DNA of 64,000 bases from Aquibium oceanicum. Lineage in GTDB: Bacteria; Pseudomonadota; Alphaproteobacteria; Rhizobiales; Rhizobiaceae. The position numbers were made by a program, and so were the translations under genes. The notes beneath the pieces are model-generated. The model was not told where the DNA came from. It did no database searches and worked only from the letters and a program-made list of their open reading frames with translations. Shown in pieces: positions 52,073 to 63,225 of the stretch. Every line of letters starts with the position of its first letter. The stretch's first letter is position 1. The DNA lies in assembly GCF_001889605.1 (NCBI RefSeq), contig NZ_CP018171.1, positions 3,060,501 through 3,124,500 on the forward strand, in the 5' to 3' direction.

Positions 52073-52933
52073 TCAGGCTTGGCTTTTTTCCGCAACGTCA
52101 AAAAAAGCCTCGCGCAGCGAAAGTACCACCGAACCCGGGTGGCCGTTAGCGATCACATGGCCGTCGATCTCGACCACCGGCATCGCGATGGTCGTCGCCG
52201 AACTGATGAAGGCTTCCCGGGCGTCCTTCGCCTCCGCGACCGTGAAGCCGCGCTCCTCGATCGCGAGGCCGAGCTTGGCGGCGACCTCGAACAGCGTTGT
52301 GCGGGTGATGCCCCGCAGGATGCCGTGGTCGGCCGGCCTGGTGACGAGACGGCCATCCTTCGTGACGATCCAGGCATTCGAGGATCCGCCCTCCTTCACC
52401 ATGCCGTCGGTGTCGACGAACCACGCCTCCTGCGCGCCCGCGTCCCTGGCCGCCTGCTTGGCCAGTACGTTGGGCAGGAGGCCCACCGTCTTGACGTCGA
52501 CGCGGTCCCAGCGGTTTTCCGGCACGGTGATCACCTTGATGCCGGTTCCGGCCCGCTTGGCACCAACGGCGGGATCGACCTTGCGCGCCGTGACGACGAG
52601 AGACGGCGCGGTATCCTTGGGAAACAGGAAGTCGCGCGGGGCAACGCCGCGCGTCACCTGGAGATAGACAAGGCCGTCGCGCACCCGGTTGCGCGCCACC
52701 ACCTCGCGAATGATAACCTCCAGCGCCTTGCGGCCGAGCGGCCAGTCCATCGCCAGTTCCCGCAGCGACCGATCGAGCCGGTCGAGATGCCCCTTCATGT
52801 CCACGATGAAGCCGCGCGCCACCTCGCACACCTCGTAGACGCCGTCGGCGAACTGGTAGCCGCGGTCCTCGATGTGCACCGCGGCCTCGGCATGGCGCAC
52901 GTAGCGCCCGTTCACGTAGGAAATTCTCGGCAT
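52073..52933 (-). CDS. dat: Class IV aminotransferase, D-amino-acid aminotransferase type
   Basis: The 286-aa PLP enzyme of fold type IV makes D-glutamate or D-alanine from 2-oxo acids. PLP lysine is in DVKTVGLLPNVLAKQAA (near residue 145); WFVDTDGMVKEGGSSNAWIV (near 168-187) holds the cofactor glutamate region. The starting IEDRGYQFADGVYE matches Dat rather than IlvE. This gene stands between trkA and hfq in many Rhizobiales genomes. The annotation as D-amino-acid transaminase is by family; a broad substrate range is likely. Confidence 0.9.
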   Translation of the reverse strand: MPRISYVNGRYVRHAEAAVHIEDRGYQFADGVYEVCEVARGFIVDMKGHLDRLDRSLRELAMDWPLGRKALEVIIREVVARNRVRDGLVYLQVTRGVAPRDFLFPKDTAPSLVVTARKVDPAVGAKRAGTGIKVITVPENRWDRVDVKTVGLLPNVLAKQAARDAGAQEAWFVDTDGMVKEGGSSNAWIVTKDGRLVTRPADHGILRGITRTTLFEVAAKLGLAIEERGFTVAEAKDAREAFISSATTIAMPVVEIDGHVIANGHPGSVVLSLREAFFDVAEKSQA

Positions 52934-52961
52934 TGTCCCCTCGGCTCCGACCGGCGCGCTT

Positions 52962-54338
52962 CTAGAAGAACTCGAGACTGACGCGGAACATCTGTTCGAC
53001 CTGGCGCACCGCGTTCGCCATGGCGAAGATCACCACCCGGTCGCCGGGGCGGATGAGCAGCGAGCCGCTCGGCTTGATCACCTGTCCGTCGCGATAGACG
53101 ATGCCGAGCCGCATGCCGTCGGGAAGGTCGAGATCGCGCAACGGCGATCCGACCAGCGGCGAGGTTTCCAGCGCCTCTGCCTCGATGATCTCGGCAGCAC
53201 CCCGCTGCACGCTGTGGACCGCCCGGATGCGCCCGCGCCGCACGTGCTGGAGCACGCGCGAAATCGTCACGGAGCGCGGGTTGACGTGCGCGTCGATGCC
53301 GAGTGTCTTGGTGAAGTCGTGATAGGTCGGATTGTTGATCAGGACCAGGTTGGACTTGCAGCCGAGCCGCTTCGACATCACGCTCGACAGGATGTTCACC
53401 TGGTCGTTGTTGGTCAACGCCACCATCAGGTCGGCGTCCTGGATGTCGGCCTCCAGGAGCAGCTTCTGGTCCAGCGCGCTGCCGTGCAGCACGACGGTGC
53501 GGCGCAGCTTGTCGGCGATCGTCACCGCGCGCTCGCGCGTATCCTCGATGATCTTCACCTTGGTGCGGGTCTGCCGCGCCTCCAGCGCCTTGGCGACGTA
53601 GAGCCCGATGTTGCCGCCGCCGGCGATCACGATGCGCAGCGCCTCCGATTCCTCGTGTCCGAAGAGGCCGAGCGTGCGCCGCACCTGGTCCTTGCGCGTC
53701 ACCACGTAGGCGAGGTCGCCCGCGACCAGCTGGTCGGCCGAATGCGGGATGAACAGCCGTCCGTTGCGCCACACGCCGACCACGGTCGAGGGCAGGTCCG
53801 GGAAGAGGTCCGAGAGCTGCGACAGCGGCGTGTTGATGACCGGGCATTCCTCCAGGCACTCGATCGCCACCATCGCCACCTGGTCGTCGGCGAAGCGCAC
53901 GACGTCGGTGGCGCCCGGCAGGGCGATGCGCCGCAGCACCATCTCGCCGACTTCGATCTCGGGCGAGATGATCACGTCGATCGGCAGGTTCTCGCGCGAG
54001 AACAGGTTCTGGTAGTGCGGCAACAGATAGGACTGCGCCCGGATGCGCGCGATCTTGGTGGGGATATTGAACAGCGAGTGCGCCACCTGGCACGCCGTCA
54101 TGTTGACCTCGTCGTAGAGCGTCACGGCGATGAACATGTCGGCCTGCTGGGCACCCGCCATCTCCAGCACGTCCGGATGCGCGCCGTGCCCGACGAAGCC
54201 GCGCACGTCGAGCTGGTCGCGGATCGTGCGTACCAGTTCCGGCGATGTATCGATGACGGAAACGTCGTTCTGTTCGGCGGCGAGCCGCTCGGCGATGCCG
54301 TAGCCGACCTGGCCGGCACCGCAAATGATCACGCGCAT
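52962..54338 (-). CDS. trkA: Trk potassium uptake system peripheral protein TrkA
   Basis: The 458-aa cytoplasmic NAD-binding regulator gates TrkH-type K+ channels. It contains two RCK repeats: Rossmann loops ICGAGQVGYGIAERL (residue 4) and AGGGNIGLYVAKALE (near 238), each followed by a TrkA-C domain (about 145-225 and 370-455). The length equals E. coli TrkA (458 aa). It lies 19 bp after ntrX in the same direction, as usual in this order. Confidence 0.97.
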   Translation of the reverse strand: MRVIICGAGQVGYGIAERLAAEQNDVSVIDTSPELVRTIRDQLDVRGFVGHGAHPDVLEMAGAQQADMFIAVTLYDEVNMTACQVAHSLFNIPTKIARIRAQSYLLPHYQNLFSRENLPIDVIISPEIEVGEMVLRRIALPGATDVVRFADDQVAMVAIECLEECPVINTPLSQLSDLFPDLPSTVVGVWRNGRLFIPHSADQLVAGDLAYVVTRKDQVRRTLGLFGHEESEALRIVIAGGGNIGLYVAKALEARQTRTKVKIIEDTRERAVTIADKLRRTVVLHGSALDQKLLLEADIQDADLMVALTNNDQVNILSSVMSKRLGCKSNLVLINNPTYHDFTKTLGIDAHVNPRSVTISRVLQHVRRGRIRAVHSVQRGAAEIIEAEALETSPLVGSPLRDLDLPDGMRLGIVYRDGQVIKPSGSLLIRPGDRVVIFAMANAVRQVEQMFRVSLEFF

Positions 54339-54357
54339 TCCTTGCTGCTCCGATCCG

Positions 54358-55719
54358 TCAAACGCCGAGCGACTTCAGCTTCCTGTGCAAGGCGGACCGT
54401 TCCATACCAACGAACTCGGCCGTGCGCGAGATGTTGCCGCCGAAACGGTTGATCTGGGCGATCAGATATTCCTTCTCGAACATCTCGCGCGCCTCGCGCA
54501 GCGGCAGGGCCATGATGTGCTGGTCCGACTGGTTGGGCGCGCGCGGCATCACGTCGCCGATCTCCGCCGGCAGGAGGTTGGTCGTGATCGGAGCGTCCAC
54601 GTCGTCGCCGCGCGACAGGATCATCAGCCGCTCGACGTTGTTGCGCAGCTGGCGGACGTTGCCCGGCCAGTTGTGCGCCTGCAGCACGGCCAGCACGTCG
54701 TCTCCGATGCGCCGGTTCCGGATGCCCGACTGGCGCACGACCTGCTTCATGAAGTGGTCGACGAGGTACGGAATGTCCTCGCGCCGTTCCGACAGCGCCG
54801 GCACGATCACCGGAACAACGGCGAGCCGGTGATAGAGGTCCTCGCGGAATCGACCCTCCGCGATCATCGCCTCGAGGTTCTGCGCCGTGGAGGAGATGAT
54901 CCTGACGTCGACCTTCACGCGCTTGGCCCCGCCGACCCGCTCGAACTGCTGGTCGACCAGCACGCGCAGGATCTTGTTCTGCGTCTCGCGCGGCATGTCG
55001 GCCACCTCGTCGAGATAGAGCGTCCCGCGATGCGCCTCTTCCAGCGCCCCGACCTTGCGTTCGGCCCCGTTCGGCTCGGTGCCGAACAGCTCGATCTCCA
55101 TCCGGTCGGGCGTGATCGATGCCGCGTTCATCGACACGAACGGCGCGTCCTTGCGCGCCGAGAGCGCATGGATGGCGCGCGCCGCCGCTTCCTTGCCCGA
55201 ACCCGAGGGGCCGATGACCATCACCCGGCTGTTGGTCGGCGCGATCTTCTCGATCGAATGACGCAGATGGTTCATTGCCGCCGAATTGCCGATCAGGTCG
55301 AACGTGTCGGCAGTGCGCTTCTTGAGTTCCGTCACCTCGCGCCGCAGCTTCGAGGTTTCCAGCGCCCGCTCGCAGATGAGGATCAGCCGGTCGGTCTTGA
55401 ACGGCTTCTCGATGAAATCGTAGGCGCCGCGCTTGATCGCGGAGACAGCGGTCTCGACCGTGCCGTGGCCCGAGATCATGACGACGGGCACGTTCGGGTG
55501 GATCGTCTTGATCTCGTCCAGAAGCGCCAGTCCGTCCAGCCGCGATCCTTGCAGCCAGATGTCGAGCAGGATCAGCCGGGGCACGCGCTCCGCGATCGAC
55601 GCCAGCGCGCTGTCGCTGTCGAAGGCTGTGCGGGTCTCATGCCCTTCGTCGCTCAGGATACCCGCGACGAGTTCCCTGATGTCCTCCTCGTCGTCGACGA
55701 CAAGAATGTCAGACGCCAT
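54358..55719 (-). CDS. ntrX: Nitrogen-assimilation/redox response regulator NtrX
   Basis: The 453-aa protein has a receiver domain (1-125; phosphoacceptor Asp in LILLDIWLQGS), AAA+ domain (140-370; Walker A GPSGSGKEAAARA, Walker B LYLDEVADMP) and a Fis-type HTH (NRFGGNISRTAEFVGMERSA). The sigma-54-contacting GAFTGA loop is missing: VGALEEAHRG stands in its place. It is thus unlikely to activate sigma-54 directly, as known for other alphaproteobacterial NtrX. It overlaps ntrY by 11 bp, so kinase and regulator are coupled. Confidence 0.97.
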   Translation of the reverse strand: MASDILVVDDEEDIRELVAGILSDEGHETRTAFDSDSALASIAERVPRLILLDIWLQGSRLDGLALLDEIKTIHPNVPVVMISGHGTVETAVSAIKRGAYDFIEKPFKTDRLILICERALETSKLRREVTELKKRTADTFDLIGNSAAMNHLRHSIEKIAPTNSRVMVIGPSGSGKEAAARAIHALSARKDAPFVSMNAASITPDRMEIELFGTEPNGAERKVGALEEAHRGTLYLDEVADMPRETQNKILRVLVDQQFERVGGAKRVKVDVRIISSTAQNLEAMIAEGRFREDLYHRLAVVPVIVPALSERREDIPYLVDHFMKQVVRQSGIRNRRIGDDVLAVLQAHNWPGNVRQLRNNVERLMILSRGDDVDAPITTNLLPAEIGDVMPRAPNQSDQHIMALPLREAREMFEKEYLIAQINRFGGNISRTAEFVGMERSALHRKLKSLGV

Positions 55720-58000
55720 TTTGAACCTTCTCTTCCTGCTTTGCCGTGGTGTCCGGGAGTTCGGCGGCGGACCCGCCCTCGGAAGCCGGCAGGATCACGC
55801 GGATCAATGCCCCCTTCCCCCCGAAGAAGTCGGCCGGAGCATCGTGGAGCTCCAGCCGACCTCCGTGATCCTCGATGATCTTCTTGACGATAGCGAGACC
55901 GAGCCCCGTACCCTTCGCCCGCGTGGTCATGTAGGGCTCGAGCAGTTTCTGCCGGTTTTCGGCCGGCAGCCCTTTGCCGTTGTCCACCACGTCCACGGTG
56001 ATCCAGTCGTCCTTTCGCGAGGCCGCGATCATGATGACGCCGGACTGCCCGTCCTTCGTCTCGTTCGATTCGATCGCCTCGGAGGCGTTCTTGATCAGGT
56101 TGCCGAAGGCCTGGCTCATCAGCCGGCTGTCGAACCGGCCAACGAGGGGCTCGCTGCCGAAGGCCCTGCGGAACTCCACGTCGGAATTGCCGACCTCGAC
56201 CAGGAACGACGCCTCCCGCAGCGCCTCGCGCAGATCCATCGGTTCCATCGCGGGCTTGGGCATGCGCGCGAAGGCGGAGAATTCGTCGACCATGCGTCCG
56301 ATGTCCCCGACCTGGCGGATGATCGTGTCGACGCACTGGTCGAAGACCCCACGGTCCTCGGTGATCACCTTGCCATAGCGCCGGCGGATGCGTTCCGCCG
56401 AAAGCTGGATCGGCGTCAGCGGGTTCTTGATCTCGTGGGCGATGCGCCGTGCCACGTCCGCCCATGCCGAGGATCGCTGCGCCTGCACCAGGTCGGTGAT
56501 GTCGTCGATGGTGACGACGTAGGACGGCAGTTCGGATTTCTTGTCGCCCTCCTCGATCGTCACCTGGACGTTGAAGGTGCGCTCCACGCCGCCGCGGCTG
56601 AAGGCGACCTGCTCGCGATGCACCGCCCTGCCCGAGGAGCGCGACACCTCGAACACCCGTCCGATGTGCGGCAGGATCGACGACAGGCGCTCGCCTTCCG
56701 AACTCGTCGCCCGGATCCCGAGCATGGTCTCGGCCGACCGGTTGACGATGGTGATCATGCCGTCTGCGTCGACGCCTACGATGCCGGCACTGACGCCCGC
56801 CAGCACGGCCTCCGAAAAACGCCGCCGCTCGTCGATCTGGTCCTTGGTCGAGAGGATCTCGTTGCGCTGCGACTTCAGCTGCAGCAGCATCTTGTTGAAC
56901 GTGTCGCTGAGCGAGGCCACGTCGCCGTCGGAATTGCGGACCGGAACCGACACGTCGAGGTTTCCCGTCGCGACCTCGTCCGCCGCGCCGATCAGGCGGC
57001 GAATCGGCCGCACCAGCCTGTCGGCCACCGCGATGCCAGTCCAGATCGCCGACAGGATGATGATCAGCGTCAACCCCAGATAGATTAAGGCGAACGCGAC
57101 CTGCACCGTCGTGCGGCTGTCTTCGAGCGCGCCGTAGTCGTCCGCGTTGGCCCGCACGATCTGCCGCGCCCGGATCACCTCGGGGTCCACCAGCCGGATC
57201 GTGTAGAGATAGACGTCCTCGATCTCGCGCAGGCGGATGATGGCGCCGACGATGTTGCGGGTGCGCGGCTCGATCAGCACAGGCCGTCCGTCCGCGGCTT
57301 CCTCCACGGCGCCGGCCGGCGCCTCCGGCATGTCGAAATCGGCGGGCGTCTCGGCCTGCATGATGAAATTGCCGTTAGCGTCGATCAGCGCGGCGTGGGC
57401 GAGCGCACGGCCCACCGCCTGCTGGGTCAGGAGCGCCTGGAAACCGATGCGGTCGAGCCCGTAAAGCGAGCGCCGCTGATCGAGGTCGATCGCCATCGAC
57501 AGCGTAGTGCCCTGAAGGTTGCGCGCGTTTTCCTGGATATAGGCCTCAGCGATCGACAGCGACGAACTGACGATCGCCTTGGTCTTCACCTCGAACCAGC
57601 GGTCGAGCCCGATGTCGAGCGTGATCGACGCCACGATGGCGATGATGATGGCCGGCACCGCCGCGATCAGCGAGAACAGCGTCACGATGCGCACGTGCAG
57701 CCGCGAGGCCGCCTTGCCGCGCCGCCGCGCCAGCGCGATCTGCTGCACTTCGCGGCCGATCAGGAAGACCAGGAGGAGGATCAGCGCGACGTTGATGCCG
57801 ATCAGCGTCAGCATCACCTCGTTGGTCGGCGCGATCGGGCCGAGCCCGACGAGGATGACGAAGGAGACGGCGGCGCAGACGAGCGCCGCGATCACCGTCA
57901 TCATCCCAGGCAGCACCGAATGCCGGCGCCCTTCGGCGGACGCAGCCTCCTCCGGCGGGTCCCCCCCGGCCCCGTCGGCCATATCGGTATGTGCTGCCAT
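55709..58000 (-). CDS. ntrY: Sensor histidine kinase NtrY
   Basis: The 763-aa membrane kinase partners NtrX. Hydrophobic segments lie at about residues 30-60, 65-85, 95-125 and 300-325, enclosing a periplasmic sensor region (about 126-300). HAMP (330-380), PAS (about 390-500) and the kinase core follow: HEIKNP with phospho-His near 540, NLIKNASEAIE (N box), VVDNGKGLP (G1) and GTGLGLAIVKKI (G2). It senses nitrogen or redox state; the signal is not seen in the sequence. A 209-bp gap separates it from ntrC, with its own regulatory repeats. Confidence 0.97.
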   Translation of the reverse strand: MAAHTDMADGAGGDPPEEAASAEGRRHSVLPGMMTVIAALVCAAVSFVILVGLGPIAPTNEVMLTLIGINVALILLLVFLIGREVQQIALARRRGKAASRLHVRIVTLFSLIAAVPAIIIAIVASITLDIGLDRWFEVKTKAIVSSSLSIAEAYIQENARNLQGTTLSMAIDLDQRRSLYGLDRIGFQALLTQQAVGRALAHAALIDANGNFIMQAETPADFDMPEAPAGAVEEAADGRPVLIEPRTRNIVGAIIRLREIEDVYLYTIRLVDPEVIRARQIVRANADDYGALEDSRTTVQVAFALIYLGLTLIIILSAIWTGIAVADRLVRPIRRLIGAADEVATGNLDVSVPVRNSDGDVASLSDTFNKMLLQLKSQRNEILSTKDQIDERRRFSEAVLAGVSAGIVGVDADGMITIVNRSAETMLGIRATSSEGERLSSILPHIGRVFEVSRSSGRAVHREQVAFSRGGVERTFNVQVTIEEGDKKSELPSYVVTIDDITDLVQAQRSSAWADVARRIAHEIKNPLTPIQLSAERIRRRYGKVITEDRGVFDQCVDTIIRQVGDIGRMVDEFSAFARMPKPAMEPMDLREALREASFLVEVGNSDVEFRRAFGSEPLVGRFDSRLMSQAFGNLIKNASEAIESNETKDGQSGVIMIAASRKDDWITVDVVDNGKGLPAENRQKLLEPYMTTRAKGTGLGLAIVKKIIEDHGGRLELHDAPADFFGGKGALIRVILPASEGGSAAELPDTTAKQEEKVQNGV

Positions 58001-58026
58001 AGGCGCGGTGCCACTCCGAATCGTAC

Positions 58027-58063
58027 GTGGCTATTGTGCAACGCATTGTGGCTTTTCTGCAAC
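58027..58063. promoter_or_regulatory. Tandem 16-mer repeat in the ntrY leader with CAA-N4-TTG box
   Basis: GTGGCTATTGTGCAAC (58027-58042) and GTGGCTTTTCTGCAAC (58048-58063) are direct repeats matching at 14 of 16 positions with a 21-bp period. Across the junction lies CAA-CGCA-TTG (58039-58048), fitting the CAA-N(2-5)-TTG element reported for NtrX. It lies 27-63 bp before the ntrY start. Autoregulation by NtrX is a plausible reading. Confidence 0.45.
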
Positions 58064-58209
58064 AAAACGGCGATGCAGCCATTTTCAGTCGGCGTTCTCG
58101 GAGCCCGCCTAAACAGCCTCTTCGAAGATCGCAACCGGTCTGGGACGGAGTAGAAGGCGGACGGCACGAATGGCCGCCACGTCCGTCAGGGATGACTTTC
58201 TTGTGAGAA

Positions 58210-59663
<1,454 letters not shown>

Positions 59664-59667
<4 letters not shown>

Positions 59668-60809
59668 CGGGTCTCGTCTCCATCGATCTCGTAGCCGGGC
59701 CGAACGGGATCGTCCTTCCAGGCGGGCATGAGGATGCGGAAGGTCGTTCCGCGCGGCGAGGAATCGCATTCGATCACCCCGCCGTGTTCGCCGACGATCT
59801 TGGCGACGAGCGCAAGGCCGAGACCCGAGCCGTTCGGCTTGGTGGTGATGAAGGGATCGAACAGGATCGGCCTGATGTCCTCGGGAACGCCGCCGCCATT
59901 GTCGTGCACGCAGAACTGGAGCGGCAGCGAGACGCGATCCTGCGTCCCCGGCACCGAAAGCCGTATGCCGGGCCGGAACGCCGTGGATAGCGTGATCTCG
60001 CCGGCCGGATCGCCCGAGATCGCCTCCGCCGCGTTCTTCACCAGGTTGAGGAACACCTGCACGAGCTGGTCGCGGTTTCCCAGCACCGGCGGCAGCGAGG
60101 GATCGTAGTCTTCGACGATCCGAATGCGGTTTGCAAAGCCGGTGCGCGCGATCGCTTTAACGTGGTCGAGCACGACGTGGATGTTGACCGGATCTCGGTC
60201 GATCGGCCGCTCGTCCGAAAACACCTCCATCCTGTCGACCAGAGCGACGATGCGGTCGGTCTCGTCGGTGATCAGCCGCGTCAGCGCGCGGTCCTCGTCC
60301 GAGACCGCGCTCTCGAGCAGTTGCGCCGCGCCGCGGATGCCCGACAACGGGTTCTTGATCTCGTGCGCAAGCATGGCTGCGAGGCCCGTCACGGAGCGGG
60401 CGGCACCCCGGTGCGTCATCTGCCGGTCGATCTTGTCGGCCATGGATCGCTCCTGGAACATGATCACGACCGACCCGGCAAGCTCGGCGACAGGCGCGAC
60501 ATAGATGTCCACCAGCTTGTCGGAGCCGATCCTTGGAGAGGAAATGTCGACGCGGTACTCGTTCACCGGCGACTGGCGCTCGCGCACCTGCTCGATCAGC
60601 GTCAGCAGCGGGCTGCCGAACGGCACGAAGTGGTCGATCGCGTTTCGCGCCAGGATCGACGCGCTCGACCGGAAGAAATCCTCCGCGTCGGCATTGGCGT
60701 AGGTTATGCGCCCCTCGCCATCGACCATGACGACCGGATGCCGGATCGTGTTCAGCACCATCTGCGCCGCATCTGCGCCCGCCGGTTTCGACATCGTGTC
60801 GGCGCTCAT
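59664..60809 (-). CDS. ntrB: Nitrogen regulation sensor kinase/phosphatase NtrB
   Basis: The 381-aa cytoplasmic kinase has a PAS domain (15-130; [18 protein letters not shown]), HisKA with [19 protein letters not shown] (near residue 160) and HATPase with [22 protein letters not shown] and [12 protein letters not shown]. No membrane segments are seen. It answers to PII proteins. The ATG at 60809 overlaps the dusB stop (ATGA), and its stop overlaps ntrC, so dusB-ntrB-ntrC form one translationally coupled unit. Confidence 0.98.
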
Positions 60810-61846
60810 GCTGCTTTGCCCAGAAACTGCGATGCGTTCCCCGCATCGCCACCGGCAAGCAGCGCAGCGCGCAGATGCGCCGTCACCTGCTTCGGGTCGG
60901 TCGACGTCATCACGGCGCGGCGGTCGGCTGCCGAAACGTCGCCCGCATGGCGGTCGAGATACCAGCCAAGATGTTTTCGCGCATGCCGCACCCCTGGCTC
61001 CACGCCATAGAGCGACAGCATGTCCTCGTAGTGCGCCTGGACATAGTCGGCGAGCGCCTCCGGCGTGCTCGGCACCCCCGGCGCGACCGTACCGGCGGCC
61101 TCCGCCGCGATTTCGCCCGCCACCCAGGGCGCCCCGCAATGCGCCCGGCCGATCATGACGGCGTCGGCGCCCGACTGCGCCAGCGCCCGGCGCGCGTCCT
61201 CCGCCGAAAGGATGTCCCCGTTCGCGACCACCGGAATGCCGACCGCCTGTTTCACAGCCGCGATGGCCTTCCAGTCCGCCTGCCCCTTGTAGAACTGGCA
61301 GCGCGTGCGCCCGTGCACCGTCACCATGCGCACGCCGGCCTGCTCGGCGCGGCACGCCAGTTCCGGCGCGACCAGCTCCGTCTCGTCCCATCCGAGCCGC
61401 ATCTTCACCGTCACGGGAACCTCGACCGCGCCCACGACGGCAGCGATGAGGCTCTCGGCGAGGTCGAGGTCGCGCATCAGCGCCGACCCGCAATAGCCAC
61501 CCGTCACCTTCTTGGCCGGGCACCCCATGTTGATGTCGACGATGTCGGCTCCCTCGCCCACGGCGATGCGCGCGCCCTCGGCCATCCAGCGCGCGTCGCG
61601 CCCGGCGAGCTGCACCACGTGCAGCGCCGCGCCCGAGCGGCCGATCCGCCGCTGCGAATCCACCCGTCCGCGCGCCAGTTCGCCGCTCGCCACCATCTCC
61701 GACACAACCATGCCGGCGCCGTGCATGTATGCACGGCTGCGGAACGCACGATCGGTGATCCCCGAGAGCGGCGCCAGGAAGACCCGGTTGCGGATCACCG
61801 CGCCGCCGATATCGAGTGCTTCGGCCAGCTTTTCAAACTCCAACAT
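60806..61846 (-). CDS. dusB: tRNA-dihydrouridine synthase (NifR3/DusB family)
   Basis: The 346-aa flavoenzyme reduces specific uridines in tRNA D-loops. Signatures are [16 protein letters not shown] (residue 22), [20 protein letters not shown] (catalytic cysteine near 110), [13 protein letters not shown] and IPVVANGDI. This gene precedes ntrBC in nearly all Rhizobiales, where it was named nifR3. I chose the ATG at 61846; a TTG two codons earlier (61852) is possible. A good promoter lies 35-63 bp upstream. Confidence 0.95.
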   Translation of the reverse strand: MLEFEKLAEALDIGGAVIRNRVFLAPLSGITDRAFRSRAYMHGAGMVVSEMVASGELARGRVDSQRRIGRSGAALHVVQLAGRDARWMAEGARIAVGEGADIVDINMGCPAKKVTGGYCGSALMRDLDLAESLIAAVVGAVEVPVTVKMRLGWDETELVAPELACRAEQAGVRMVTVHGRTRCQFYKGQADWKAIAAVKQAVGIPVVANGDILSAEDARRALAQSGADAVMIGRAHCGAPWVAGEIAAEAAGTVAPGVPSTPEALADYVQAHYEDMLSLYGVEPGVRHARKHLGWYLDRHAGDVSAADRRAVMTSTDPKQVTAHLRAALLAGGDAGNASQFLGKAA

Positions 61847-61880
61847 GCACAAAAACCGCGCAGCACCTGAATGTGCTTAT

Positions 61881-61909
61881 CTATTAGCCATCCTGCGGAG
61901 TTGTTGCAA
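61881..61909 (-). promoter_or_regulatory. Predicted sigma-70 promoter for dusB-ntrBC
   Basis: On the minus strand a -35 box TTGCAA (61909-61904) and a -10 box TAATAG (61886-61881) are separated by 17 bp, placing the start of transcription about 30 bp before dusB. The -35 box lies in the palindrome GTTGCAAC (61903-61910), adjoining two tandem 11-mers ACGCAAAAACG/T (61909-61930). Confidence 0.55.
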
Positions 61910-62010
61910 CGCAAAAACGACGCAAAAACTCCACTTATACAAATGTCTGGCCATTCCGGACCCGCCTGGGCTAGACGCGTCGCCAGGACACGAACGGGCG
62001 AGGTATACCC

Positions 62011-63225
62011 ATGACCGGACCGGACTCCCAGACCAAAAGCGTCGCAGTGGTTATCGTGGCCGCCGGTCGCGGCGCGCGCGCCGGCCAGGAGAACGGTCCC
62101 AAGCAGTACCGCCGCATCGGCGGCCGCGCGGTGCTCTCCCACACCCTCGAGGCTTTTCGACGGCACCCCGCGATCGGCGACATCGTCGTCGCCATCCACG
62201 CCGACGACGAGGCACTCTGCCGCGAAGCCGTCGGCCCGATCGACGACCGGATCGTCCTGGTCACCGGCGGTCCGACCCGACAGGATTCGACGCTGCGCGC
62301 GCTGCGGGCGCTGGCCGACCGCCGCCCGGCAAGCGTCCTGATCCACGACGGCGTACGCCCCTTCGTCGATCCGGACCTGATCGGCCGCGTCGTCGCCGCG
62401 CTCGGTGACCACGATGGCGTCCTGCCCGCCCTGCCCGTCTCCGACACCGTCAAGCGCGCGGATGGCGCGGGGCTCGTCGAGGCCACCGTCCCGCGCACCG
62501 GCCTCCATACTGCGCAGACCCCGCAGGGCTTTGCCTTCGACGCCATCCTCGCCGCGCACGAGAAGGCCTGCGCCGACGGCCTCCTCGACTTCACCGACGA
62601 CGCCGCGATCGCCGAATGGTCCGGCATTCCGGTGAAGATCGTGGAAGGCGCGGCCGGCAACGTGAAACTCACCTATGCGAGGGACATCGCCATGGCGGAC
62701 GAAAGGCTGAACGGAGCGTCGGCATCCTTCCCCGACGTGCGGACCGGAAACGGCTACGACGTGCACTGCTTCGCGCCGGGCGACCACGTCACCTTGTGCG
62801 GCGTCGAAATCGTGCACGACCGCCGGCTCCTCGGCCATTCCGACGCCGACGTCGGCCTGCACGCGCTGACCGACGCGCTGCTTGCAACCTGCGGCGCCGG
62901 CGACATCGGAACCCACTTCCCTCCCTCCGATCCGCAGTGGAAGGGAGCGGCCTCGCGCCTGTTCGTCGAGCACGCCGCCGGCCTCGTGCGCGCCCGCGGC
63001 GGGCGCATCGCCAATGCCGACGTGACCCTGATTTGCGAGGCCCCGAAGATCGGCCCGCGCCGCGAGGCCATGGTGGATGCCATGGCGGCGATGCTCGGCA
63101 TCGCCCGCGACCGGGTCTCGGTGAAGGCCACCACCAACGAGAAGCTCGGCTTCATCGGGCGCGGCGAAGGCATCGCCGCGATCGCCACCGCCACCGTCGT
63201 CTATCCCGGCGGACTGCCGGCATGA
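62011..63225 (+). CDS. ispDF: Bifunctional MEP cytidylyltransferase / MEcPP synthase
   Basis: The 404-aa fusion catalyses two steps of the non-mevalonate isoprenoid pathway. IspD (residues 10-235) makes CDP-methylerythritol: [26 protein letters not shown] and HDGVRPFVD. IspF (245-400) makes the cyclodiphosphate: [25 protein letters not shown] (metal ligands) and [15 protein letters not shown]. The fused form is typical of alphaproteobacteria. It is divergent from dusB and overlaps pncC by 4 bp (ATGA). Confidence 0.98.
   Translation: MTGPDSQTKSVAVVIVAAGRGARAGQENGPKQYRRIGGRAVLSHTLEAFRRHPAIGDIVVAIHADDEALCREAVGPIDDRIVLVTGGPTRQDSTLRALRALADRRPASVLIHDGVRPFVDPDLIGRVVAALGDHDGVLPALPVSDTVKRADGAGLVEATVPRTGLHTAQTPQGFAFDAILAAHEKACADGLLDFTDDAAIAEWSGIPVKIVEGAAGNVKLTYARDIAMADERLNGASASFPDVRTGNGYDVHCFAPGDHVTLCGVEIVHDRRLLGHSDADVGLHALTDALLATCGAGDIGTHFPPSDPQWKGAASRLFVEHAAGLVRARGGRIANADVTLICEAPKIGPRREAMVDAMAAMLGIARDRVSVKATTNEKLGFIGRGEGIAAIATATVVYPGGLPA

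Noticed and set aside
58000-58020. TGGCAC on the minus strand before ntrY as a sigma-54 element
   Set aside because: No GC element follows at the required spacing, and the match lies too close to the start codon.
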